From Siphlonurus alternatus (lineage: Eukaryota; Arthropoda; Insecta; Ephemeroptera; Siphlonuridae), in NCBI GenBank assembly GCA_949825025.1, contig OX463782.1, positions 3,359,501 to 3,423,500 on the forward strand: DNA of 64,000 nt, read 5' to 3'. Position 1 is the first letter of the stretch. Each line of letters begins with the position of its first letter. Shown piece by piece: positions 1 to 11,689 of the stretch. Below the pieces are notes generated by a model. The model ran no database searches. It had not been told where the DNA came from and worked only from the letters and a program-made list of their open reading frames with translations. The position numbers and the translations under genes were made by a program.

Positions 1-232
1 TGCCAACAAAGAGGGCGAGGCTTGCTGATGATCATGATGATGTAGAAAAGGGGGAGCGGGGGGAGGTAAACATTGAATATAAGCGCTAAATGTTTAAAAC
101 TAATTTTCCTATGTCTTATGCAAACAACACAAATTGATATTTAATCAAATTTGAACACAGTTGTTTAATAAATTAGCAATGAATTATCATATATGTAGAT
201 CCAATTACCTCCATATTTAACACGTAATCCAA

Positions 233-475
233 GATGGCGGCGTAATTAAAAACCTTATCCAGGTGGGAGATTTGTCCACGAGACATAGCCGCGCGGTTAG
301 TTGTCCGCGGGACTTTAGCCAACAGGCTTGGCCAAATGACTTTTGTCCAGACCGACGTATCCAAACCCTTGTCCAGCCTTATACTTGTCCGCGCGGCCAA
401 GTATTTAGGTTATCCAGACTAGAATGTGGACAAGTTATCCGCCGGCCAAGTCTCGCGGATAAGTCTTTTTGAATC
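233..475. other. GC-richer repeat-like segment, unrecognised
   Basis: This stretch stands out from AT-rich surroundings. The words 'ttgtccgcg', 'gcggccaag' and 'cgcggataag' recur in it in both orientations, so it looks like a degenerate inverted-repeat element. It starts with a perfect 'caagatggcggc', which matches the YY1-type motif, but no gene start is evident beside it. I see no TIR pair or target duplication and the open frames across it are short. Identity is unknown. Confidence 0.3.
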
Positions 476-765
476 CCCCTCAATATATCTAGGTCTTATA
501 GTAATTTTCTTGTATAAAAAAGTAATACAGTAATAGTGAAGTTTCTTCATCCGTCTATCGTATGATGGTAAGATGTCTTTTTAAAAGAAACCTACTTTAA
601 GACCTAGACATCTTATTAACAAATTAAAAAAAAAACACACACAGCCATAAAATGACAGTAAGAAATAAATAATAATAATTGAATTAAGAATCTAAATATT
701 AATACTCAAATTAAGGAAAATAAACCATTTAGGTTGTGATAATCTTATTAAAAGAATAAAAACTT

Positions 766-860
766 TCGAGTGAACCTCTGTGACCGCAAGAATTTCCTCC
801 TGCTGTGACTCTTTCGATCGGTAAGGCCTTGCTGGTTATTCCTATCCTTTTCTTTTAATA
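766..860. repeat. Half copy of the TTAA inverted-repeat family seen at 63764-63995
   Basis: The words 'cgagtgaacctctgtgaccg', 'gatcggtaaggccttgctgg' and 'ttattcctatcc' match the right arm of the complete element at 63764-63995 with a few changes. The matching left arm is absent, so this is a truncated or solo arm. It ends in 'ttttaa', consistent with the TTAA flank of the complete copy. Confidence 0.6.
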
Positions 861-1238
861 AGATAAATATTAATACTGTGCACCTTTGAACAGCATAAAC
901 TTTACTCATGCCAAACTTGCCATGAAATAGAGATGAGAATTTGTAATTTTGAGCGTAAGAAAAGCACCCAGTTAATCCAATACTAAAGGAATTTAGCTTC
1001 ACAATGGCTCCGTAGACTGCATGGTATCACTCACAAATAATAGAGTAGGAGTAAAGTTTGTAGTGTCTCAAAGTGTACATGAAAGAATCATTAATCTCAT
1101 GGGTCAAAAATGCAAGAAAACTTTTCAAATCGATAAACTTATATTTTCTAGCCAGTATGTCTATAAATTTTATACAGAGTACACTGATTGTGCTAGAATA
1201 ATAGCATACTAGTTGTGCTTATCACCAAGACAGCTTAC

Positions 1239-4200
1239 CTTCCTATGCGTCATGCTGAGTTCCTCTGGTTTGATCTCCCTCTCCACGACGGGAGGTTCCA
1301 TTACTCTTGACGACGACTGTACCGGGGTCTTCTTCTTGGGGACGGTGATGAACCTCCGGTCAATCTTCGACATTTGGATTGACTGCGCAGTCGTGAGGGC
1401 TTTGTGACTCGTCGCGGCCGGAAACTCTCTCTCGGCCAACATTCCAGCCAGGCACAAGTTAGGGTTTCTGCAAATAACAAGTTTGTTTGTTGTATTATAT
1501 GGGAATTGATATACTGTACTGTATATATATCTACACTTTAGCATATCAGGTTGGTTTGTTGTGTTAGTTTTAGCTTACAGAAATTTTAGATGTTTAGTCT
1601 GACTAATTTACATTTTAATTGCTGGTAATAAAGTTCTAATGGGCAATAAGATACTGTATAGATTTTTATGTACTGTGAACTGCAACTAATAGTTATGAGT
1701 GACATTACTATCGTTTTTTATCTTATATCATCAATGCTGTCAGGTAATATACTGATGATATAGTAATTTGTTTGTATGAACTATTGTATTCTTTATAATC
1801 GGATTACCTAACCTGTAGTCTGCTTTTGAATAAAATAAATAAATAAATAATAGTTACACTACTTATACTAAGGTACCAAGGGACGGTACATAAGGAAATG
1901 GTTGGTTAGTTACCAATGGCGGAACTTGTTTTTCAACATTGTTCACAGTGCTCTCTGGGGCTCCTAATACCCAGTCTGCATGCCAGACAGTTAAGTACCG
2001 TTTCTTAGGAAATGAATAGAGAGAAAATGTTAAAAAAAAAGAAAAAAAAAATCTGCAATTACTTTTTTATGCATCTTCGGAATAGCAAAAGAAGGAAAGG
2101 AAAGGGAGGAGGGGAAGAGAAGGGAAGACCCAAAATATTTTTTTTTATAATGTTGACTGTAGCATAGGGTCGCCCTTCAATTTTTTAAAGAACAATACAG
2201 TAATTTAGTAATAAACTTATGCACATCTTGCATTTGCTACTAGACCCACATAAGTTTGGGTACATACACTCAATACTTACTTGATTGGTATCCTTGGCTT
2301 CCGTGGTGACTGTCGTCTCTGTCGCGGAGGTGCGAGAGAGAGACGGCCGCGCCTGCGCTGGGCCAGCAGCTCCAGTGACAGAGAGTCAGGCGCGGGACTC
2401 GCGGGACTCGACAACGAGCGCGGCAGCAGGTCAGCAAAGTCACACGGCAACGGAGACTCTGGGGGAAGTACCAGCGGCGGAGTCCCAACGAAAGAACTGG
2501 TCTCGTGAGAGACACAACGTTGACGTAATCTCTCGTACAACGAGTCTAGAGTCTCGCACATTGAGCTGTGGTTGTAGCTGAGGGAAATATATTCAAATTA
2601 GGACGTACACTACTTGTTGTGTAACATTGACAGATAATAATTCTATACAGATATTATGAAAAAAAAAAAGGGGGGGGGGAAGGAACAAAGGAACCTGCTG
2701 ATGCTTCATTATTACAGAAAAACAATTTGTATTAGATACTTGGAGAATTAATATGGAGACCTTGGGACAGCATAAACTCTACCTCTTTCTGATTATGTAA
2801 ATGGTGATGCAGTTCCAAGATGAGGGGAGGTAAGAAGAGAACTCACTCTAGATATTGTAATACAAAACTCCAAAAAATTTAAGTTCACCACTCCCCCAGG
2901 AACCAAGTGGACTAGCCCAAAAACAGATCAGGGTTTTAGTTTGTGCTATCACAATTTAGATATACTCTTTAAAATACATGTTGTGTAATTCAAGATGCAA
3001 CCTTCTTGAGAATCCTTTCAATAATAATATTTTACCGAATTTGAGTTTTGAATTTGAATCACGTTTCATACTTACTATATGTCATAAAACAAGGATTCTG
3101 CAGCAACAGGCCAAGTTAGATCAGAAACTTGAGTTCCGTTTGTAGACAGTGCAGGCAAATTGCTTGACTCCCATTCTGAAAATAGAAAAACAATTTAAAA
3201 ACATGTATGAGGAAACACACATTGAGGTGGGGTGATTTTAGGGAATGCAATATATTGGACTCGTGATTTAACTAATGATGCAGATTCAGTGGTAGGAAAC
3301 GATATAACAAGGACAATAGAGGCATTTCCACTACTACAATTTTTTGTTTTATCAACATTTGCCTTATTGTCAGCTCAGAATATAAGTGTTGTATAAAACA
3401 TAAATTTTGATGCAATTACGAACCTAATGTACTGTACATGTACCATAAGGTTCATAATAGTAACAAAACCCCGTGATTTATACAGTATGACACTTATATT
3501 TTGAGGCGAGGTTATGTTAGAGCAGCCTCTACCTGCTCCCCCCACCCTTTCTCTCTTCTTTTCCGAAAAATATATGTATAGTAGCTGCGATCAAAATTCT
3601 TATTTGGGCTGCGTTTTTTTATTCCTCGGCCAGAAATCAGACGCTTACTCTCCCTCCAAATGCGCTTCCATGCACACGCACAGTTACAGAGCTGATATCT
3701 CCCACATACAGGTACCATGTCTCTATCCTCCAACATTGGTCGAGATCTGGAATGGTGGAGAAAGCAAATATCCTGATATCAGGCCGAGGAATAGCATTTA
3801 GGAAGTTTTTACATTGTCTCTCGGTACACTGAAACAGAAATAACCTTTTCTTTCCTTCTTTTTGCCAACTCCCCCTCTCTTATTTTTATTTTTTTTTCTG
3901 GACATCCCATAGCCACACACTCTGTGATTGTCCAGCAGCCGCAAACAAGTAGAAAAGACACTGTACTAGCATCTAAAAGGAGAGTTCTGTTCAACGGGAA
4001 GGTAATCCCAACCAATCATGTGTATTGTATGCATATTGTACGTGCTAATCCTATAATATGCATAATCACTTTCAGAAAAAAAGGGAAAGGGGGGGGGGGA
4101 TAAAATCTAAAAATCCACAAGCTGACAAGTAGGGAGGAATGGTCGCGCTCTGTCTTTATATTATGCATTCTACACTGTGGCCTGCGGCACACGAAGAATC

Positions 4201-4436
4201 GCCTTAAAAAAAAATCAAACAGTAGGTAGCTTATGCATACCAAGGTAGTTCTTCAGACGAAAAAGAGCCTCATCCACATTCACTCTAGGGTTGGTAAGAG
4301 ATGGAGGGGGCGGAATGCCCTTCAAACATTCTTGAAGAGAAAAAATCCTCTGAGAATCCCTCTCAGATTTTTCTATTTTCATAATACGAGCTGAGTCATT
4401 AGAGTTCTCAACATTGCTACAATGCTCTTCATCCAT
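1239..4436 (-). CDS. Unrecognised protein, four consecutive exons, 3' end missing
   Basis: The exons are 4436-4241 (start ATG), 3175-3076, 2577-2281 and 1467-1239. All have consensus GT-AG sites (donors gtatgc, gtaagt, gtaagt, gtaagc) and their phases join into one open frame of 274 codons with no stop. The predicted protein starts MDEEHCSNVENSND. It has an acidic, serine-rich N-terminus, a Pro/Ser/Arg-rich low-complexity middle from exon 3 with an RRR/PRQRRQSPRKPR basic stretch, and a Lys/Arg-rich exon 4. No signal peptide, membrane segment or known domain is visible. The next exon lies left of 1239; a possible acceptor at 25-27 would begin an exon running off the edge. The basic patches fit a nuclear or cytoskeletal protein, but that is inference. 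The exon structure is secure because four phases agree; the function is unknown. Confidence 0.7.
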
Positions 4437-4830
4437 AATTACAAATTATGCACGATGATTAATTAAAACTAAAAAAAAACTTCAGAAGCCTAAACAATAG
4501 ACTCTTTTAGTCAAATTTAAGACCCCCAGCCTGCCTATGGCCCAGGATGCCGAAAAAAACGGCTATGAATATCGATCAAGCACAGCTTTGCGTCACAGAT
4601 AAAAATGAATTTTAGTTTAAATATAAAATATAGAATAACAGAACATGATTTTCACATCAAAATATTGCACTTAAATGTAATAAAAACAATAAAAAACACT
4701 ATAAAACACTGCAGCAACCGCTGCCGCCGTCACCACCTGAGAAAACCTGCATTCAACTTTTTTTTTACCGATGATTTCGATGATTTACCGATGATTTAAC
4801 ACGCGCGAAATTTGATTGCGCGTACAGATT
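4437..4830. other. Upstream flank of the unknown gene
   Basis: This probably holds the 5' UTR and promoter of the minus-strand gene starting at 4436. It is AT-rich with a short GC patch near 4720 ('gctgccgccgtcaccacc'). No TATA box or other element can be called with confidence. Confidence 0.3.
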
Positions 4831-5095
4831 AAAATAGATTAAATAGATTAAATAGATTAAATAGCAGTGTGTACACACATTACATACATACACCACTGCT
4901 TGCGGCTATTGTGGGTATTCCACCACGGTGGCTCGCTTGCTTGCGGCTGACTCTCTCAGCCCCTCCCTGAACTCACCAACACTCCGAGCATCCACAAGCC
5001 CAGAGTCCAACAAATTCCACTCCCTCACCGTTCTTCTCAAAAAAGAATACTTGCCCACATCATTTTTGCTTCTCCTATACTCCACAAAATAATTA
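4830..5095 (-). mobile_element. Non-LTR retrotransposon (LINE) 3'-end fragment
   Basis: Read on the minus strand from about 5060, the frame contains KYSFLRRTVREWNLLDSG and continues to a stop at 4907-4909. This 'FxxRTVxxWN.L' block is the familiar C-terminal tail of many LINE reverse-transcriptase ORFs. After the stop comes a short 3' UTR ending in tandem ATTTAATCT units (about 4830-4865 on the plus strand, read as 'agattaaat'), typical of LINE tails made of short repeats. Only the last 50 or so codons remain, so it is dead on arrival (5'-truncated). Confidence 0.65.
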
Positions 5096-8000
5096 TTTTA
5101 ATTTGATTTTGTCGGATTTTGTAGCTTTACTTTACATGTCATTTTGATTTCTTAGTGTAAATTAATAAAAATTTATTGTTAAATTTTTAGAAATTCCATC
5201 AAAATTGCAATAAATCATTACGTAACATCAAATTTTTGTTGTCATACCGATTTGATCGACTTGATTTCGGAACTGTCTGCTGCCACTTCGGTCGTGGTAG
5301 CATTAAAGATACTTCGGTTTATTTTCATTGGCTAACAAACGATGACGTCATAAACCGAAGTGGCTGCATTAAAGATACGTCGGTTGATTTTTCGAAGTGT
5401 AACATACGTAACATATGATTCATGACGTCACTAATGTAACAAAAAAATACAAATGAACCCGCGAGACTGTTAAAAATCGTACTTGGCGTGTTGTACGCTT
5501 TTATAAAAGATTAGTAATATTAAAAAATTGCATAAGCATAATAGTAGCAGGTATATGGTCCCTGTGTCTGTTGATGAAAGTATTTATAATATAATATATG
5601 ATGTATTATTATTATTATGTATATAAACAATTAATACTGCAGGGCGCAGGGCCCGGCACTTACAATATTAATTATTATATATTATGTTATTTAAAAAATA
5701 CGTAATAAAATTATAATAAAATATAGCTAGAAAAAAAATGTACACATGCAAAATTAATAAATTTCAAATAACTTTAATAATTAAGTGGTACAAAATTTAC
5801 ATAATTTTAGAAATATAATTAAATTATATTATGTATATTATGATGAGTTATAACACTTTTATAAGAGTTATAAGTTATAGCAAAATCGTTGCTAATATTT
5901 TTCTTTAGTAGAATATAAAAAAATAAATAAATAAAATGTTTATAATAAACAATTGTTTCCTCAAAATATAAACTGCGGTTAGCACCAGCTTCGGCCAGCT
6001 TATTATATTATTTCAATGACCAATGACACCGCGCGGATTTCTATGTTAAATTAAAGTGATTCAAAAATTGTATTCGATGTGCACCAAATTTCTACTTACG
6101 TAGGGGTTATTAATTGGCCTTAATTCTTAAAACATTAGGTGTTAATTCCAAAATCAGAATTACTGATTACTTAATTTGCCGTATTTTTATTATTAGCACG
6201 TATTAAAATAAAATTTACACTGAATCATTAAATAGGTACTACGTGTATAGGGCAAAGTTCTTGATGATTCCATAAAAGGGGCGAACTTTATATTATGGGC
6301 CTGGGGGTAAACTTTCAGATTGGACCCCCTTGGCGGTGGCCGCAGCGTTCCGTTTAAAAGGTGGAGGCAGAAACCTTGCCGGAGGCGCGATTTTTTTTTT
6401 TTTTTATTTATTCAACTTCTTTTTTACTTAACGACAATAATTAGCAGTAAAAGTAAAATAAACAACCATCCTTTTTTCATTTTTTTTTAATTGTCATAAA
6501 AAACATTTTTTTATTTTTTGTGCTGCATGGAACCGAATATCTAAAAAAAAAAAAAAAAAAAAAAAAAATCCATTTACAGAGGTTCTCCAGAAAAAATTCA
6601 AAGTCCGACAACAGGCTCTGAGAGAATGAATCGTTTTATACGTTTTACAATGTATTTGGGGTTTAACTTAATTGACTTAACAAAACCACTCGATTTACTC
6701 AAAAAAAATTCGTAGATTTGTGTTACGAAATATATTTATATATAGCAGTCATGGCATATTCCCTGTCATGAGCTTTAACCAAAAAACGTCTAAAATAATT
6801 TTATTACGAAACCAATTTCCAGCAAGAAAATTAAAAATATATGTTTAATGTTAAATCCCGTATAAGATTATTTATTTCTTGAGCAGGAAACTGGTTTCGT
6901 AATAAAAATATTTCAGATGTTTTTGTGGTTACATTAAGTTCGGGTTATGTATATAAAACGTTGTAGAGCTATATTTTTTTCGTACCATCAAAAATCCACA
7001 AACTTTCTGTATGACGGACTGTAGCAAATCTCTGTAATTTAAAAAGTAGAAAAATAAAATCAAGCAAAATGCAAATGGGGCAAATAAAAGTTACACCGTT
7101 CAGCAATTAAATCTACGGAAAAATTGTTCATTTTTTTAATTAATCAATTTTTAAATAATCGAGATCGAGATGCTGTTGAAACTATTATAAATATATAATA
7201 GCTGCTGCTATGGTCCCTCTTTTCCCTGTTTGGCCAGTCTACTGTTTAACTATGCTACACTCCTCGGTCCCCTAGCTTCTATGCAAATATAATATACTAT
7301 AGTTATGTTGTTACCTGCTCCTTTAGTTCTGTATTATGTCCCATAATTATATTAATTTTTTTACGATCGGGTTGATTTGCTACGTGATTTCTAAAAGATC
7401 TGATACGAAAGAAAAAAAAAAACGATACAACGTTCTATGGTCCCAGCCGTCTCAGCTTAATTTTGAAACTTATAAAAAAACAAAAAATATGATCTAATTT
7501 TTAATTTTAATTACTCAAGGAAATTAAGACATCATTGCAATAGCAGTCTTTATGCGCCTGCATGTGTGCTATGCCAAGGGGCTTCGGCCTTACTGTTGTG
7601 GTTATACGCCCCTTTTGCAAATTGGCCACCTCGGTAAGCCCTTGGGTCCGGGGCAGTGCCCTCTCTGCCATCCTGGTAGTTACGCCTCTGATCCATAAAT
7701 TACGCACACGGAAAAAGAGATAGACCAGAGCGTACTTGAGTAGGACTCAAGTTCGCTCTGCATGGATAGACGGTCTCCAAGCTGAAAGAGTTGCCTATCT
7801 TACAGGCTCATAGTAAGAAGAACTCCAATTTTGACTCCGATCCTAGCTTATTTATTATATTTATTATAATATATTTATACAGTCTTTGCATTGCTTGTAG
7901 GGAGGGGGGGGGGGAAAGATATACCAAGATTCAAGAATTATTTTGCGAGTCATGTTTGTAATCAGAATGAATGAATGATTGACAAAAATTAAGATATTTA

Positions 8001-9016
8001 TTTTGTCCCGGGCCCATGCAGTTAGTTTGAGGATAGGCATCAGTATAATATTTATATTTTATATAGCATGCAAAACATGACTTTATGGCGTACGTATTAA
8101 GTATATAACTTTTATGTTTAATGGGCGTAATGGCAAAATAGACTCGCTTAATCTCAATAAAAAATTAACGAAAACAACAGTCTTAATTGGTTATATATTA
8201 TAATCCTTTTTTGATTAGTACATGCTATGGCATGAATGAACAAAAAGTGCTTAAAATATTTTATGTAAAACTTTTATACAATTTGCTATTATACAGTTTG
8301 TACTTTGGGCATAGAAAAATGGCTATTTATTAGACACAATTCTGCTCCTTTTTTAATCACGTTGGAGTCAATCGGCTTTCGCTTATTTCTTAGGGGGCTT
8401 GGCCGTCATTGCTCATTTATATCAAGAGGCAGAAATAATAAGTTAATTTTTTAGAAAATAAAAAAGGAACTATTCTGTAAACTATCTTTGTGTTCACTAA
8501 ATAATTTATATAAAAAAGAATTATGATATATAGCTTGCCGGGTCGGCCTATTTAGCATGAGCAGCTGTGACACCCATGCACCCCCTTAGATTTTGCCTAA
8601 CAAATCAAGTGTTTTCAGGAAGGCCTAAGAATTACTTGGAGGAAATATTTTAATTTCTAAAAAATTGACTTATTCCTGCCTCTTGATATAAATGAGCAAT
8701 GACGGCCAAGCCCCCTAAGAAAGCGAAAGCCGATTGACTCCAACGTGATTAAAAAAGGAGCAGAATTATGTCTAATAAATAGCCATTTTTCTATGCCCAA
8801 AGTACAAACTGTATAATAGCAAATTGTATAAAAGTTTTATATAATATATAAAATATTTTAAGCACTTTTTGTTCATTCATAATGCCATAGCATGTACTAT
8901 TCAAAACAGAATTATAATATATAACAAATTAAGATTGTTAATGTTTTCGTTATTTTTTTATTGAGTCGATTAAGTGAGTCTATTTTGCCATTAAACATAA
9001 AAGTTATATAGTTAAG

Positions 9017-9362
9017 GTAGAAATAACGCCGGTCAGCTGTTCAACGTAGGTCCCTTTGATTAACATGTAAACCTTAGCAAATTCACAAAAATTCTGAAAT
9101 TTTCTTGAGAGGCAGATATTAGTGCCCAAAAGCCATAGAAAAAATTTCAAGACAATTTAACGAGCTGATTATCTTGAAATTAAAAAAAAAAAAAATTAAT
9201 TAAAAAAATTGGCTCATTAAATTGTTTTGAAACTTTTTCTATGGCTTTCAGGCACTAATATATGTCTCTCAAAAAAAATTGCAGAATTTTTGTAAATTTG
9301 CCAAGGTTTACCTGTTAATCAAAGGGACCTACGTCGAACAGCTGACTGGCGTTATCTCTACC
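9017..9362. mobile_element. TTAA-target MITE, 'GGTAGA' ends, inside the fold-back right arm
   Basis: The element starts ggtagaaataacgccggtcag and ends with its imperfect complement, preceded by TTAA (9013-9016) and followed by TTAT (9363-9366, a mutated TTAA). The interior is a palindrome holding 'aaattcacaaaaattctga' on both sides. The opposite fold-back arm keeps the uninterrupted site TTAA at 8097-8100, which confirms the insertion point. Confidence 0.85.
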
Positions 9363-10511
9363 TTATACGTACGCCGTAAAGTCATGTTTTGCATGCTATA
9401 TAAAATATACTGATGCCTATCCTCAAACTAACTGCATGGGCCCGGGACAAAATAAATATCTTAATTTTTGTCAATCATTCATTCATTCTGATTATAAACA
9501 TGACTCGCAAAATAATTCTTGAATCTTGGTATATCGTTTCCCCCCCCCTCCCTACAAGCAATGCAAAGACTGTATAAAAATATTATAATAAATATAATAA
9601 ATAAGCTAGGATTGGAGTCAAAATTGGAGTTCTTCTTACTATGCGCCTGTAAGATAGGCAACTCTTTCAGCTTGGAGACCGTCTATCTCTTTTTCCGTGT
9701 GCGTAATTTATGGATCAGAGGCGTAACTACCAGGATGGCAGAGAGGGCACTGCCCCGGACCCAAGGGCTTACCGAGGTGGCCAATTTGCAAAAGGGGCGT
9801 ATAACCACAACAGTAAGGCCGAACGAAGCCCCTTGGCATAGCACACATGCAGGCGCATAAAGACTGCTATTGCAATGATGTCTTAATTTCCTTGAGTATT
9901 TAAAATTAATTAAAATTAAAAATTAGATTATATTTTTTGATTTTATAAGTTTCAAAATTAGAACGTTGTAACGTTTTTTTTTTTTTTTTTCGTATCAGAT
10001 CTTTTAGAAATCAAGTAGCAAGCAAATCAACCCGATCGTAAAAAATTGATATAATTAAGGGATATATATAATACAGAACTAAAGGAGCAAGTAACAACGT
10101 AACTAAAGTATATTATATTTGCAGAATGCAGAAGCTAGGGGACCGAGGAGGGTAGGCCCTGGGTAGCATAGTTAAACAGTAGACTGGCCAAACAGGGAAA
10201 AGAGGGACCATAGCAGCAGCTATTATATATTTATAATAGTTTCAACAGCATCTCGATCTCGATTATTTAAAAATTGATTAATTAAAAAAATGAACAATTT
10301 TTCCGTAGATTTAATTGCTGCATGAACTAGGTGTAACTTATTTGCCCCATTTGCATCTTGCTTCATTTTATTTTTCTACACTTTATAGTTAAGTAAAATT
10401 ACAGAGATTTATTTTGTTACAATCCGTCATACAGAAAGTTTATGGATTTTTGATGGTACGAAAAAAATATAGCTCTACAACGTTCTATATAATACATGGC
10501 CCGAACTTAAT

Positions 10512-10740
10512 GTGCTCTGGTTCCCCAGGCTTTGGACATCACTTTGATCCATTGAGAAAAAGTAGAGGTGTCCGTCCTGACTAAGGTTTTCCACGGTTCC
10601 CTCAGTCTCACCTCAGCGAATGCTGGAACGCGTAACAGGCCGTGGCCATCATCCGTTCCCTACCTTATCCCTATACCCATTTCCCCGCCGCGAGCTGTAA
10701 GCTCTTAGGAGTGTATCCTTGAAAAAAAAAAAATATATAT
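10512..10740 (+). mobile_element. SINE-like or LINE-tail insert with poly-A end
   Basis: This GC-richer block interrupts the fold-back right arm: the flanks 'cccgaacttaatgt' and 'ctgaaatatttttatta' are nearly adjacent in the left arm near 6910-6940. It ends in a poly-A run followed by (TA)n. Internal text such as 'aaggttttccacggttccct' and 'agcgaatgctggaacg' resembles the conserved module of SINE and LINE 3' ends common in arthropods, but this is from memory of the sequence style. The left arm holds about 14 bp not present here, so the insertion came with a small deletion. Confidence 0.55.
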
Positions 10741-11303
10741 ATCTGAAATATTTTTATTACGAAACCAGTTTCCTGCTCAAGAAATAAATAATCTTATATG
10801 GGATTTAACATTAAATATTTTTTTTTAATTTTCTTGCTGGAAATTGGTTTCGTAATAAAATTATTTTAGACGTTCTTTGATTAAAGCTCATGTCAGGGGA
10901 TATGACTGCTAATACTGCTATATATTAATATATTTCGTAACACAAATATACGAAAATTCTTTGAGTAAATCGAGTGGTTTAAGTCAAGTTAAACCCCAAA
11001 TACATTGTAAAACGTATAAAACGATTCATTCTGTCAGAGCCTGTTGTCGGACTTTGAATTTTCTGGAGAACCTCTGTAAATGGATTTTTTTTTTTTTTTA
11101 GATATTCGGTTCCATGCAGCACAAAAAAATATATTTTTTTAAAAATGACAATTAATTTTTTTTTTTATTTTTTTTTTTTTGAAAAAGGACGGTTGTTGAT
11201 TTTACTTTTATTGCTAAATATTGTCATTAAGTAAAAAAGACGACGAATAAAAAATAAATAAAAAAATCACACCATCGGCAAGGTTTCTGCCTTCACCCTT
11301 TAT

Positions 11304-11689
11304 GGGTATATAAATTATAAGGTACCCAATGCTAAAAAAAAATCCCACACATGAAAATTATGAAAAAAATAAATAAATTGTTCTCCTCTATAACATCCCC
11401 TATCAGTGGCTAAAATATCAGGTATACAAATGCGAGCTAGTTTTCGAGTTATGAATTTTTAAAATTGACTAATTTATTATGGAAGTTTGAGTTTTCCATG
11501 TTAAAGTAGTCAACTTTAAAAATTCATAACTAAAAAATTATAGCTCGATCGAATTTGCATACCTGATATTTTAGCCACTGATAGGGGATGTAGAGGAGAA
11601 CATTTTAATTTTTTTCATAATTTTCATGTGTGGTATTTTTTTTAGCATTGGGTCAGCTGATCCTTACCCTACCTTACCCTTAAACGCTG
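11304..11689. mobile_element. TTAA-target MITE, 'GGGTA' ends, second insert in fold-back right arm
   Basis: The right flank is TTAA (11690-11693) after 'accttaccc'; the left flank has decayed to TTTAT. The interior carries the 'cccaatgctaaaaaaa' and 'tatcaggtatacaaatgcga' motifs shared with copies at 20466, 32815 and 35189. The unoccupied site 'gtttaaaa' is present in the left fold-back arm near 6352-6359, so this element landed after the palindrome formed. Confidence 0.75.

Noticed and set aside
9519..9860. 113-codon plus-strand frame and its mirror at 7507-7707
   Set aside because: Both lie in the mirrored arms of the fold-back element, share the same text, and have no protein family features.
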